13,893 bases of DNA from Hyphomicrobiaceae bacterium UBA4118 (GCA_002383105.1 DFXC01000058.1:1084-14976); one strand, 5' to 3'; numbered from the stretch's first letter, positions 1-7,996 are shown. A program made the numbers and translations. The notes: a model not told the origin generated them from the letters alone.

Positions 1-2000
1 GCCGGGTCGACCGGCTGCTGGTCGACAACGGGGGCCTGCGCTCCGCCACCTTGATTGCCCAGGAGCTGGCCGAGACCCTTGATCGCGCCTTCTTGCAACG
101 CGCCCTTGTTGAGCTTGCCGTTTTGGATGAGCCCTCCGGCGATGCTGCCCGTGCTGCCCAAGGATCCGGCGCCGGGAAGCGAGACCAAACCGCCGCCGAG
201 CTTGTTCAGCTGCTGGTAGGCAGCGGCCGGGTTCTGCAGGATGCCGGCGATATCGGGATAGATCGAGGGCTTGGCCCACGGGCCGGCGATGACCACCGGC
301 ACGCTGAGGCCCTTGAGATCGGTCTTGCCGCCCTGGCCCTCGAGGCTCGCGACCACTTGCGGCTCGACGCGGAACTTGAGTGCCTGGGTCGGCAGGTCGA
401 CGTTGCCCGCCCCCGTCATCCGCACCAGCGGACCGGCGAGATGCAGGTCGCTCGTCTGCGCTTGACCTTTGGCGACCACGAAGCTCGCCCCGAGCGCCGC
501 GAAATCGGTCTTCTCCGTGCCGCTCTCCTCCCAGCCGGCCAGAATGCCAGTGGTCAGGCTGCGCATCGTCTTGGCGATGTTCATGCCGCGGATGGCGCCG
601 TCGGTGAATTCGAGTTTCGCCGTCCCGTTCAGCGCCGAAACCATGGCGCGCTGGCTCGTGCCGCTCGCCGTGAGGTCGATGGCAATTGCGCCTGTCCCCT
701 CGATGCTCTGGAAGCCCGCCGCGTCTTTGAGGAAGCCATAGGCGTCGAACTTCGCAAGCGACAACCGCAAGGCTTGCTTTGGGGCAGCACCGCTTGCGTC
801 CACGCTCAAGCTCGCGTTGCCGGTGCCGTTGTAGAGCTTGAAGTTGGCAAGCTCGGCGTTGAGCTTGCCCCCGGAAAGCGTGGCCTGGATCCCGATCGGG
901 CCGGCCGTGACGGCGCCGGAGATCAGCTGCCCGAAAGAGAGCTTGAGCTTGGCGTTGACGGCCCTGAGCGGCGAGAAGTCGATCTTCGCATCGCTCCAGC
1001 CTGAGGCGGCTACACCGCCTCCAGCGGACCGCGCGGAGCCGCCAGGCTTGCCCATCAACGTATCGAGGTTGAGCGTCTGACCGTTGAGCGCAGCCGCGAT
1101 GTAGGGAATATCGCCCGACAGATCGGCTGACACCGCGCCGGCGAACGTGCTGCCGCCAACTTTGGCTGTGAGCTGATTTAGCGCGAAGGTCTTGCCGCTA
1201 TAGGTGGCGATGCCGGTGACCGAATTGGCGCCGGCTTTGGCGGTGAACGGGTTGAGCGTAAGGGTGCCGCCTTTGTAGGTGGCGGTGCCGGCAAGGGCGA
1301 GACTGTCGGCGAGATAAGACGGCGCGTCGATGGCGAGGGAGACCGGCGTCGCCACCCCGTCAAGAAAGTGGCCGAGGCTGCCGATCGAGCCGGCAGCACG
1401 CAACCTCTTGCCGTCGAGCACGGCCTTCATGTCGAACGACAAGGGATCTTCGATCGCCGGCAGCGAGGCCTCGAGCATCAGCGCCCCGATCTGTTTGCCG
1501 GGTTTGCCGCCCGAAGCCGGCAGGATCACCGTGCCGTTCTCGATGTGGAGCTTGTCGAAGCCGAGCCTTTGCAGCGTGCTCGCCGCCGACTTCTCCGTCG
1601 ATCTTGTGCCAGCAGCTCCCTCGGCACCGGCACTGGCCTGTGCTTCCGCCTGCGGCAGCCTGATCACCGGATCGACCAGAGTGACCTCGGTGATGTGCAC
1701 CCTGCCGTTCAGGAGCGTCGAGAGGGCCAAGCTGAATCGCAGCTTTTTCGCGGTGGCGATCTCGGCCGCATCGCCGGACGCGCTCCGAGCCACACCCACA
1801 TCCTCTGCAACGAGGTCGAGCGAGGGGAACATGGCGATATGGACCGGACCGCTGACCCTTAATCGGTATCCGGTCGCGGCCTCAACTTGCGCGAACAGTT
1901 TGCTGCGCACGTCGTCAGCGGAAATGAACAGCGGGCCGACAAAGACGATGATGGCGCCGATGACGGCGATGGCCAGAAGGCCAATGAGCGTGAACCGCAC
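1..2000 (-). CDS. AsmA family protein, C-terminus cut off by the window edge
   Basis: The minus strand is open from a GTG at 2000 to position 1, about 666 codons, with no stop. The GTG follows a strong ribosome site (GGAGGG, 3 bases before it), and an in-frame TGA lies just upstream, so this start is well fixed. Residues 3-25 form one hydrophobic segment (LIGLLAIAVIGAIIVF), then comes the AsmA head with 'SADDVRSKL' and 'ATGYRLRVSG'. The rest is long beta-rich repeats. An AsmA-like tail is seen near residues 455-470 (GTAKLEFTDGAIRGMNI) and 568-585 (PVVIAGPWAKPSIYPD). AsmA proteins are inner-membrane-anchored periplasmic proteins of the bridge-like lipid-transfer class, linked to outer-membrane assembly and lipid balance. 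The length fits the family, and only the last part of the Gly/Gln-rich tail is missing. It is transcribed away from the oxidase gene at 2160. Family call is firm; the exact job is not known. Confidence 0.93.
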   Translation of the reverse strand, partial: MRFTLIGLLAIAVIGAIIVFVGPLFISADDVRSKLFAQVEAATGYRLRVSGPVHIAMFPSLDLVAEDVGVARSASGDAAEIATAKKLRFSLALSTLLNGRVHITEVTLVDPVIRLPQAEAQASAGAEGAAGTRSTEKSAASTLQRLGFDKLHIENGTVILPASGGKPGKQIGALMLEASLPAIEDPLSFDMKAVLDGKRLRAAGSIGSLGHFLDGVATPVSLAIDAPSYLADSLALAGTATYKGGTLTLNPFTAKAGANSVTGIATYSGKTFALNQLTAKVGGSTFAGAVSADLSGDIPYIAAALNGQTLNLDTLMGKPGGSARSAGGGVAASGWSDAKIDFSPLRAVNAKLKLSFGQLISGAVTAGPIGIQATLSGGKLNAELANFKLYNGTGNASLSVDASGAAPKQALRLSLAKFDAYGFLKDAAGFQSIEGTGAIAIDLTASGTSQRAMVSALNGTAKLEFTDGAIRGMNIAKTMRSLTTGILAGWEESGTEKTDFAALGASFVVAKGQAQTSDLHLAGPLVRMTGAGNVDLPTQALKFRVEPQVVASLEGQGGKTDLKGLSVPVVIAGPWAKPSIYPDIAGILQNPAAAYQQLNKLGGGLVSLPGAGSLGSTGSIAGGLIQNGKLNKGALQEGAIKGLGQLLGNQGGGAQAPVVDQQPVDP

Positions 2001-2159
2001 GGTCCCTCCGGAAGGTCAGGATCTCGATTGGTTAACGGAATACGCCCAATTCCTAAACAAAGGATAAGGCTTGCCGGTCACCTGCAGCTTGCCCGTCATG
2101 ACGCAAAGCATCGTAACTTGCCGTTGGGAGCAACATCCCTACGTTTCGAGGGGAGCACT

Positions 2160-3632
2160 ATGTCCTTTGCTCTAAACCGCCGCACCTTCCTCAAGTCGGC
2201 CTCCGGCGTATTGCTGGGTCTGGCCTATCTCCCCGGTTCCGCACGCGCCGGCGCATCCAACGCCGGCACGGTTGCGAGCTCGGCGTCCTGGGACGATCTC
2301 GCCCGCTCCCTCAAGGGCCCTCTCTTGCACAAGGACGCTCCCGACTACGCCACGATCGCCGCGCCCTGGAACTTGCGCTTCGCCGCGACGCTGCCCGCCG
2401 GCATCGCCCGCTGCGTTTCGCCTGAGGACGTGCGCGCCTGCCTCCATTGGGCTCAGTCCAACGAAGTTCCTCTGGCAATCCGCTCCGGCGGCCACTCTTA
2501 TGCCGGCTTCTCCACGACGAGCGGCCTCTTGCTCGACGTCTCGCTCATGAACGAGGTGGGCGACCTCGATGCCTCGGGCCGCGTGCGGCTTAGCGGCGGC
2601 GCGCGCAACGCCAATGTCTATGCCGCTCTGCGTCCCCTCGGCCGGGCGATCACCCACGGCCGCTGCAAGGGCGTCGGCGTTGCCGGCCTCGTGCTGGGCG
2701 GCGGCATCGGCTTCAGCCAGCGCTTGCAGGGGCTCGCCTGCGACCAGCTCGTGGAGACTGAGATCGTCATTGCCTCGGGCGAACTTCTACGTTGCAACGA
2801 AGTGGACAACGCCGACCTGTTCTGGGCCTGCCGCGGCGGCGGCGGCGGCAATTTCGGCGTCAACACCTCGCTGACGTTCCAGACCTTTCCCGTCGCTGTC
2901 GTGACCGTGTTCCGGCTTGTCTGGCGCAGCGGTCTTGATGAGCTCCTGCCGGCGGCGCTTGCGTTACTGCCGACAACTCCCGATCGGCTCGGCTGCAAGC
3001 TTTTCGTCGAGGCCGGCAAAGACGAGCAGCTGGAATTGGTCGGGCAGCTGGTGGGGACCGAAGGCGAGCTGACCTCGTTGCTCGCGCCCCTTTATCGGAT
3101 CGCCACGCCCAACGAACAGGCCGTCCGCGCGCTACCCTATTGGGACTCTCAGGAGTTCCTGTCCGAGGAAGGACCGCCGGAATATTCGCACGAGCGCTCG
3201 CGCTATGTCTTTCGTCCGGTTCCGCCGGAAGGCGCCCGCACCGTCCTCGATTTCCTGCGCCGCTGGCCCACGACCCATGACGGCGCCCAGTGGAAAATAT
3301 TCCTGGCCGGCGGCGCCGTGGCGGCCGTGCCTACCGACGCCACCGCCTTCGTGCACCGCAAGGCGTTGATGCTAAGCACCATCGACCTCAGCTGGACCCC
3401 CGAGGATGATGCGGCAGCCGTGCGCGCGAACCAAGTTTGGCTCGACGAGTTCCACGCCGCCATGCAGCCGTTTACCTCCGACGAGAGCTTTCAGAATTTC
3501 ATCGACGAGGCCGAAACCAATTATCTCCGCGCCTATTACGGCGCAAACCTCCAGCGTCTGGTCGAGATCAAGCGCAAATACGATCCCGACAATCTGTTCC
3601 GCTTCACGCAGAGCATCCCGCTGTCGCTGTGA
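2160..3632 (+). CDS. Tat-exported FAD-binding oxidoreductase, berberine-bridge (BBE) type
   Basis: 490 residues from the ATG at 2160, which follows GAGGGGAG. The open frame reaches back to 1887, but that extension lies in the divergent promoter region and over the AsmA gene. The N-terminus carries a twin-arginine signal (NRRTFLK, residues 6-12, then a hydrophobic stretch and ARA-G near 28-31), so export as a folded cofactor-loaded protein is expected. A PCMH-type FAD domain (FAD_binding_4) spans about 78-215. His112 in 'RSGGHSYAGFS' and Cys169 in 'GRCKGVGVAG' match the two residues that bind FAD in bicovalent BBE-like oxidases. The BBE C-terminal motif is at the end ('YYGANLQRLVEIKRKYDPDN'). 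Relatives oxidise sugars, alcohols or alkaloids with O2 and make H2O2; the substrate here cannot be read from sequence. It stands alone; the next gene converges on it. Confidence 0.95.
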   Translation: MSFALNRRTFLKSASGVLLGLAYLPGSARAGASNAGTVASSASWDDLARSLKGPLLHKDAPDYATIAAPWNLRFAATLPAGIARCVSPEDVRACLHWAQSNEVPLAIRSGGHSYAGFSTTSGLLLDVSLMNEVGDLDASGRVRLSGGARNANVYAALRPLGRAITHGRCKGVGVAGLVLGGGIGFSQRLQGLACDQLVETEIVIASGELLRCNEVDNADLFWACRGGGGGNFGVNTSLTFQTFPVAVVTVFRLVWRSGLDELLPAALALLPTTPDRLGCKLFVEAGKDEQLELVGQLVGTEGELTSLLAPLYRIATPNEQAVRALPYWDSQEFLSEEGPPEYSHERSRYVFRPVPPEGARTVLDFLRRWPTTHDGAQWKIFLAGGAVAAVPTDATAFVHRKALMLSTIDLSWTPEDDAAAVRANQVWLDEFHAAMQPFTSDESFQNFIDEAETNYLRAYYGANLQRLVEIKRKYDPDNLFRFTQSIPLSL

Positions 3633-3696
3633 CCCAGCACGTGATGGGACTGGCTTCTAGCTCCGACAGCGCGTTGCTTCGGCAGATCACGCGTTC

Positions 3697-4017
3697 CTAG
3701 CGGCCGGGCGCGTAGTTCTCGGGTCCGTAGCCAGCGCAAGACCCCTTTAGCCGGTTGTCGCCGCCAAGAATCTGGCAGACATAGACCTTCTTGAGGGGGT
3801 TGTTGTGAACCTCCGACGCCGTCACCTTCCAGCCATAGCTCTGCGCCACGCGCGCGATCTGCTCCTCCTCGCAATAAGGCGTTGCGATCGGCCCGTATTT
3901 GCTGATCTGGAAATTCCCCTGGCACTGGATGCGCGCGGCCGCCGGGCCGGGCAACGCCATGAGAACCAGCGCCATCACGGCGATACCGGCGAGGCCACTA
4001 TCATAATTTTTGCGCAT
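3697..4017 (-). CDS. small secreted protein with four cysteines, function unknown
   Basis: 106 residues. The ATG at 4017 has an excellent ribosome site (AGAGGAGG, 6 bases upstream). Residues 8-28 form a signal peptide (hydrophobic core, then PGPAAA), giving a mature protein of about 78 residues. The mature part has four cysteines (32, 49, 81, 94), which suggests two disulfides in the periplasm. Motifs such as 'GPIATPYCEEEQIARVA', 'YGWKVTASEV' and 'VYVCQILGGDNRLKG' are familiar from a small uncharacterised protein found widely in Hyphomicrobiales; this recognition is from memory. It converges with the oxidase gene, 64 bases apart. No function is assigned. Confidence 0.85.
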   Translation of the reverse strand: MRKNYDSGLAGIAVMALVLMALPGPAAARIQCQGNFQISKYGPIATPYCEEEQIARVAQSYGWKVTASEVHNNPLKKVYVCQILGGDNRLKGSCAGYGPENYAPGR

Positions 4018-4246
4018 GTCCGCCTCCTCTGACGTTTGCGTGGACGAATCTTACAGCAGAACGTCCGCTACGGGTACAAGCGGGTTCGGGCCCCTCCCCG
4101 CGCCGCCTGCGCAACGGCAAGCGGCTCGTTTCTCAAGGGCTTGTTAAGCAAGCAGGCGTCTCAGCGCGCGCCCGCTGCCCTTCTTTTACCACTCGCCGCT
4201 AACCTGCGCGGCTCCCACCCCCAATCTCCCTGAAGGAGTCTCCCAC

Positions 4247-4648
4247 ATGCGTAGAGTGTTCCTGGCGGTCCTGGTACCGCGCCTTCTCCTCATGTCTTCT
4301 GCGGTTATTGCAGCGTCCGGCGACCACCTCATGAACGGCGTTCCCACGCCGCCGGACAGCAAGTCCCTCGGCACGCAACCCATCTCCTCGGGTGGACAGC
4401 TGGCACGCTACTCGACCTCGACCAATCCCGGCCGCGTCATCGCCTCCTATACGCAGGTTCTGTCAGATGCGGGCTGGACAGTGACCGGCAGCGGCGGCAG
4501 CGGCTCCTCCTATGGCGGCGGCGCCGGGCTCCAGGCCACCAATGGGCCGAAATATCTGTCGGTGAACGCCGGAGGCCCTGCGGGCATGACCTTTGTCAGC
4601 GTGTGCGTCTGGCCCTCCAAGCCGAGCCACGCCAATTGCGGCGACTGA
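4247..4648 (+). CDS. small secreted protein, function unknown
   Basis: 133 residues. The ATG at 4247 follows AAGGAG at a spacing of 9. Residues 1-23 are a signal peptide ending in VIAA-SG. The mature part has 'VIASYTQVLSDAGWTVTG' (64-81), a pattern seen in small exported proteins where a helix is followed by a strand, then a Gly/Ser-rich loop (82-93) and a closing beta region with two cysteines (120, 131) that may pair. I do not recognise a named family. It is a single gene, divergent from the 4017 gene. The 229 bases between them show no promoter I would defend. Confidence 0.78.
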   Translation: MRRVFLAVLVPRLLLMSSAVIAASGDHLMNGVPTPPDSKSLGTQPISSGGQLARYSTSTNPGRVIASYTQVLSDAGWTVTGSGGSGSSYGGGAGLQATNGPKYLSVNAGGPAGMTFVSVCVWPSKPSHANCGD

Positions 4649-4678
4649 GCCCCGTTAGGCTAAGTCCCGCGACGCCCA

Positions 4679-4792
4679 TCAGGCTTTGAGCGCCTCGCTC
4701 GCCGGCACGTAAGGCAGCTCGAGCGCCTCGGCCACGGCCTTGTGGGTCACCTCGCCGTCGTGAATGTTGAGCCCGTAGCGGAGATAGGGGGT
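4679..4792 (-). pseudogene. 3' remnant of an alanine dehydrogenase gene
   Basis: The minus strand from 4792 to the TGA at 4681-4679 reads 37 residues with the typical end of NAD-dependent alanine dehydrogenase: 'RYGLNIHDGEVTHKAVAEA' then 'LELPYVPASEALKA' and stop. In this family the tail reads like GLN-H-G-vT-aVAeaL-LpYvPaeeAL. The homology stops abruptly: an in-frame stop sits at 4793-4795, and the remaining ~330 residues of the enzyme are absent from the window. So this is a deletion scar, not a gene. The bases from 4796 to 5016 hold no further recognisable coding sequence apart from a small hairpin. Confidence 0.75.
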
Positions 4793-4932
4793 TCATTGGA
4801 AGGCTGGAGGCTCCGCGGCCCTTCCCTGGCACCCAATCGTGTCGAAAATCTGCTGCCGGCGCGGCTCTGCCTGGCTCCTGGACTTCGCCCCTGGCAAAGG
4901 CTAACAAACGCGGGACCCAAGCTACCTTCCGC

Positions 4933-4948
4933 GCCGCAAATCTGCGGC
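4933..4948. promoter_or_regulatory. small perfect inverted repeat upstream of the sugar dehydrogenase
   Basis: Six-base arms GCCGCA and TGCGGC flank a 4-base loop AATC, 68 bases before the ATG at 5017. No T-run follows, so it is not an intrinsic terminator. It could be a protein-binding site or an RNA hairpin in the leader. In DNA this GC-rich, a chance match is quite possible. Confidence 0.25.
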
Positions 4949-5016
4949 CAAGCTTTGGCTCAACTTGCGGAGAACACCGCCGCTGTCCGTCTTTAGCTTT
5001 CAAGCCGGGAGGAGCG

Positions 5017-6300
5017 ATGAACCTGCCTGTCCTGGCCGACATCCGCATTAGCATTATCGGCCTCGGCTATGTCGGCCTGCCCCTTGCCGTTTATCTATCG
5101 CGGCATTTCCCCGTGCTTGGCTTCGACATCGATGCCGAGCGCGTCGCCGAGCTTGGCCGCGGCATCGACCGCACGCGCGAGGTGACCGAGGCGGAATTCG
5201 CGGGGGCCGCGCGCATCGCCTACTCGGCCGAGCCGGAGAGTCTCAGGGACTCCAACTTCTACATCGTCACCGTCCCGACCCCGGTCGATCAGGCCAAGCG
5301 CCCGGACTTGAGCGCGCTCATCGGCGCGAGCCGCATTGTGGGAGCCGCACTCACCCCCGGCGATGTCGTCGTCTATGAATCGACGGTCTATCCGAGCGCG
5401 ACCGAGGAGGTCTGCGTGCCTGAGCTCGAGAAGGCTTCGGGGCTCACCTTCAACCGGGATTTTTTCGCCGGCTATTCGCCCGAGCGCATCAACCCAGGCG
5501 ACAAGACCCATCGGCTCCCCGACATCGTTAAGGTCACCTCGGGGTCTACGCCGGAGGCCGCCGATCTGATCGATGCGGTCTACGCCAGGGTCATCACGGC
5601 GGGGACGCACCGCGCCAGCTCCATCCGCGTCGCCGAGGCCGCTAAGGTCATCGAGAATATTCAGCGCGACGTCAATATCGCGCTGATCAACGAGCTCGCC
5701 ATGCTGTTCAAGGAATTAGGCCTGGAGACGCGGGAGGTGCTGGAGGCGGCAGGCACCAAATGGAACTTCCAGCCCTTCCGCCCGGGTCTCGTCGGCGGCC
5801 ACTGCATCGGCGTCGACCCCTATTATCTGACCTACAAGGCCGAATCGATCGGGTTCCACCCGCAGATGATCCTCGCCGGCCGCCGCATTAACGACGGCAT
5901 GGCGGCCTTCGTTGCCAACGACGTGATCAAGACCATGCTCAAGCGCAAGCAGAGCATCGATGGCGCGCGGATCCTGGTGATGGGCTTCACCTTCAAGGAG
6001 AATGTGCCCGATACGCGCAACACCAAGGTGGTCGATCTCGTGCGCACGCTGCGCAATTTCGTGGCCGAGGTGGTGATCTACGACCCCATGGCTAATGTCG
6101 CGTTGGCAGAGCAAGACTATGGACTGGCTCTCACCAACGAGCTGCCCCGCGGGCCGTTCGACGCCGTCATCTTGGCCGTCAAGCATGCACCGATCGCTGA
6201 GATGGGCGAGGCGGGCATCAAGGCGCTGCTCGCGCCGGGCGGGCTCATCTACGACCTCAAGGGCATTCTGCCTCCGTCCGTCAGCCACGCGCGCATCTGA
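5017..6300 (+). CDS. UDP-N-acetylhexosamine 6-dehydrogenase (TviB/WbpO-type nucleotide-sugar dehydrogenase)
   Basis: 427 residues, the normal family length. The ATG at 5017 follows GGGAGGAG closely. The N-terminal NAD domain has GLGYVG (15-20) and the dinucleotide acidic end FDID (36-39). The central helix carries Lys210 in 'AAKVIENIQRD'. The catalytic cysteine is Cys263 in 'GGHCIGVDPYYL', and the C-terminal UDP-binding domain has 'GFTFKENVPDTRN'. These motifs match the VipA/TviB/WbpO branch, which oxidises UDP-GlcNAc or UDP-GalNAc at C6 to the uronic acid in two NAD-dependent steps through a thiohemiacetal. 'NFQPFRPGLVGGHC' and the 'DRT.EV' near residue 51 are typical of that branch and less so of UDP-glucose dehydrogenase. 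The product feeds capsule, O-antigen or exopolysaccharide. The next gene, a polyprenyl-sugar transferase, starts 40 bases later and is probably cotranscribed. Which of the two sugars is used is not decided by sequence alone. Confidence 0.96.
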   Translation: MNLPVLADIRISIIGLGYVGLPLAVYLSRHFPVLGFDIDAERVAELGRGIDRTREVTEAEFAGAARIAYSAEPESLRDSNFYIVTVPTPVDQAKRPDLSALIGASRIVGAALTPGDVVVYESTVYPSATEEVCVPELEKASGLTFNRDFFAGYSPERINPGDKTHRLPDIVKVTSGSTPEAADLIDAVYARVITAGTHRASSIRVAEAAKVIENIQRDVNIALINELAMLFKELGLETREVLEAAGTKWNFQPFRPGLVGGHCIGVDPYYLTYKAESIGFHPQMILAGRRINDGMAAFVANDVIKTMLKRKQSIDGARILVMGFTFKENVPDTRNTKVVDLVRTLRNFVAEVVIYDPMANVALAEQDYGLALTNELPRGPFDAVILAVKHAPIAEMGEAGIKALLAPGGLIYDLKGILPPSVSHARI

Positions 6301-6340
6301 GCGGCGGCGCGATGTGATGATCGGGTCCGGTTAGGGTGCA

Positions 6341-7429
6341 ATGCCAGGGAAAGAGCTCGCCATTGTAATTCCGGTCTTCAATGAGGCGCGGAATGTCGTA
6401 CCCCTCGTGGCAGCGCTCCATGCTTCACTCCATGACACGGACTGGGAGGTCATCTTCGTTGACGACGACTCCCCTGATGGTACCGCCGATATCGTACGGA
6501 ACTTGGCCCTTCAGGATGAGAGGGTCCGGCTCATTCTGAGAGTCAAGGATCGAGGGCTGTCCCAGTCCTGCATTCAGGGCCTGCTCAGCACCAAGGCGGA
6601 CATCCTCTGCGTCATGGACGGCGACGGTCAGCACAGCGCCGATGTGATCCCTGATCTCGTTCAGCCGCTCCGCAGCTTCTCGGCAGATATCGTAAGTGCC
6701 GCGCGGAAGCTCGATGACCCAAGCGATGGGGCGGCATTGTCGCCCGCGCGGACCAAGATGTCCCGCTTAGGCAACTGGCTTTGCCAGATTCTGCTGCGCC
6801 GCCAAGTCAGCGACCCGCTGACTGGATTCTTCGCCCTCCACCGCTCCGCATGGCTCGGAGTTGTGCGCAAGCTCGACAATTCGGGTTTCAAGATATTGCT
6901 CGCGATCCTTGTTGCTGACCCGGCCTTGCGCCACCAGGAGGTTCCCTTCGGCTTTCGCCCCCGGCTGCACGGAGAGTCGAAGCTCGATGCCTTCGTTGTC
7001 TGGGAGTTCCTCAGCTACGCGCTGAGCCGGCTCACGGGTGGCATCCTGCCGCCCCGCCCTCTCTCCTTTGTGCTCGTCGGCCTGAGCGGGGTCGCGGTGC
7101 ATTTTGCCGTGCTTTACCCTGCACTCTCGCTCGGAGCCTCGTTCAGCGCGGCGCAGTCTTGCGCGGCTTTTGTCGCCATGACAAGCAACTATCTGCTGAA
7201 CAACCTGCTCACCTTTCGCGATCGGCGCCTCAGCGGCGTTCGGCTGCTGACCGGCTATGTCTGGTATGCCGCGATCTCGGCATTGGGTCTCCTCGCCAAC
7301 GTCGCGATAGCGACGCTCGCCTTCGATGAGCTCAACGGAATGACGGCCCTTTCTGCTCTGGCCGGGATCGCGATCGATGCGGTGTGGAAGTTTGTCGTGT
7401 CGAGCCGCGTGGTTTGGACGCCGCGGTGA
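6341..7429 (+). CDS. DPM1-like GT2 glycosyltransferase fused to a GtrA membrane domain
   Basis: 362 residues. Residues 5-215 are a GT-A family 2 catalytic domain of the dolichol-phosphate mannosyltransferase type: 'AIVIPVFNEARN' (7-18), the nucleotide-binding DDD (41-43), DGDGQH (93-98, metal site), 'SDPLTGFFALHR' (157-168) and 'FRPRLHGESKL' (205-215). Residues 238-360 are a GtrA domain with four hydrophobic segments and the signature 'SNYLLNNLLTFRDRR' (282-296). The GT2 part likely moves a sugar from a nucleotide donor to polyprenyl phosphate, and the GtrA part is thought to help flip or anchor the product in the inner membrane. Fusions of these two are known in several bacteria. It follows the sugar dehydrogenase by 40 bases. 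The ribosome site is modest (TTAGGG). The acceptor and final glycan are unknown. Confidence 0.95.
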   Translation: MPGKELAIVIPVFNEARNVVPLVAALHASLHDTDWEVIFVDDDSPDGTADIVRNLALQDERVRLILRVKDRGLSQSCIQGLLSTKADILCVMDGDGQHSADVIPDLVQPLRSFSADIVSAARKLDDPSDGAALSPARTKMSRLGNWLCQILLRRQVSDPLTGFFALHRSAWLGVVRKLDNSGFKILLAILVADPALRHQEVPFGFRPRLHGESKLDAFVVWEFLSYALSRLTGGILPPRPLSFVLVGLSGVAVHFAVLYPALSLGASFSAAQSCAAFVAMTSNYLLNNLLTFRDRRLSGVRLLTGYVWYAAISALGLLANVAIATLAFDELNGMTALSALAGIAIDAVWKFVVSSRVVWTPR

Positions 7430-7439
7430 GCCTCCGGTC

Positions 7440-7726
7440 TTATTTATCGGTCGGTGGCAGTTCGGCCTGCTTGGAACCTCGCAAGAGACAGACCGCGTTG
7501 CCTCCCTCAAGAACTGGCGCCGGCCACGCGTTGCGCCGGCGTTCGCGCCGCTGAGCGAGATGCTGCTTCGCCGTTACCTCTCCCCATGCGTCCCAATAAG
7601 GCAGGGCCGTATAGTCTCGATGACGCCCCAGAACGTCGTTGCGGCGACAAAGAGAGCGAAGATCAGCGCAAAACGTGTGGGACGAAACGGCCGTAATTTT
7701 GCTCTCTCAGCGCGCACGTCAAGCAC
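7440..7726 (-). pseudogene. frameshifted N-terminal remnant of a large polytopic membrane protein
   Basis: On the minus strand, a GTG at 7717 (or 7726) opens a reading frame with a basic head and one hydrophobic segment, 'FALIFALFVAATTFWGVIET'. Near 7612 the sense jumps to another frame: from 7613 it reads 'YTALPYWDAWGEV', then 'LAQRRERRRNAWPAPVLEGG' and 'NAVCLLRG', to a TAA at 7442-7440. The two pieces in series resemble the start of large bacterial membrane proteins that have one TM helix, then 'YWD.W', then an 'AQHNEHR..FPR' stretch. That comparison is from memory and the second half is diverged. The rest of the protein (usually several hundred residues with many TM helices) is missing, since the GT2-GtrA gene lies there on the other strand. 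Such proteins often sit beside GtrA genes, which fits the neighbourhood. The 169 bases from 7718 to 7886 otherwise show nothing I can name. Confidence 0.45.
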
Positions 7727-7886
7727 TCCGGAACAGTGGTTTGTCAACCCTGCCGCTGCGGCGGCCGCTAGGTCGTTATCTCACCGGACACGTCATCGTA
7801 GCTCCGGGTAGGCGCGGGAAAATCGACGAGGGTAAGAGGTTCTTAACGAAAGGAACCAAAAATTGGGAATCATCGAAGGCTCCCAC

Positions 7887-7991
7887 ATGACCCTCAAAGC
7901 TGAACTTTTGTTGATCGGCACTCTGATCGCAGCGAGCCTCATTCTCGCGCGTATGCTCGAGGGGACGGCCCTCGGCACGATCATTCAATAA
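7887..7991 (+). CDS. possible 34-residue single-pass membrane peptide
   Basis: ATG at 7887 after GAAGG (spacing 7) opens a 34-codon frame ending in TAA at 7991. It reads 'MTLKAELLLIGTLIAASLI' then 'LARMLEGTALGTIIQ': a short polar head, one hydrophobic helix (about 7-21) and a short tail. Tiny hydrophobic peptides of this shape are common and usually unannotated in Hyphomicrobiales. Six bases after its stop lies the TAG of the sulfotransferase remnant on the other strand, and a CCCC-TATT-GGGG hairpin followed by TTT sits at 7994-8008, possibly a weak shared terminator. No homologue is recognised. The evidence is start site, ribosome site and membrane helix only. Confidence 0.45.
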   Translation: MTLKAELLLIGTLIAASLILARMLEGTALGTIIQ

Positions 7992-7996
7992 GCCCC

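Noticed and set aside
51..1862. Long plus-strand open frames opposite the AsmA gene (317, 245 and 164 residues)
   Set aside because: They are Arg/Ala/Pro-rich with no family motifs or ribosome sites, and they mirror a clear AsmA protein on the minus strand.
1887..2159. N-terminal extension of the oxidase frame
   Set aside because: It overlaps the start of the divergent AsmA gene; the Tat signal and ribosome site fix the start at 2160.
4742..4996. 84-codon plus-strand frame before the sugar dehydrogenase
   Set aside because: It overlaps the alanine dehydrogenase remnant on the other strand and shows no motif or ribosome site.
7852..7877. GGAAC with a 17-base gap to CGAA, resembling a general-stress (EcfG) promoter
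   Set aside because: The -10 part differs from CGTT, and RNA would start after the ribosome site of the 34-residue peptide.
7377..7890. Plus-strand frames of 60-144 residues after the GT2-GtrA gene
   Set aside because: Arg/Ser/Thr-rich with no family signal; the minus strand holds recognisable membrane-protein remnants instead.
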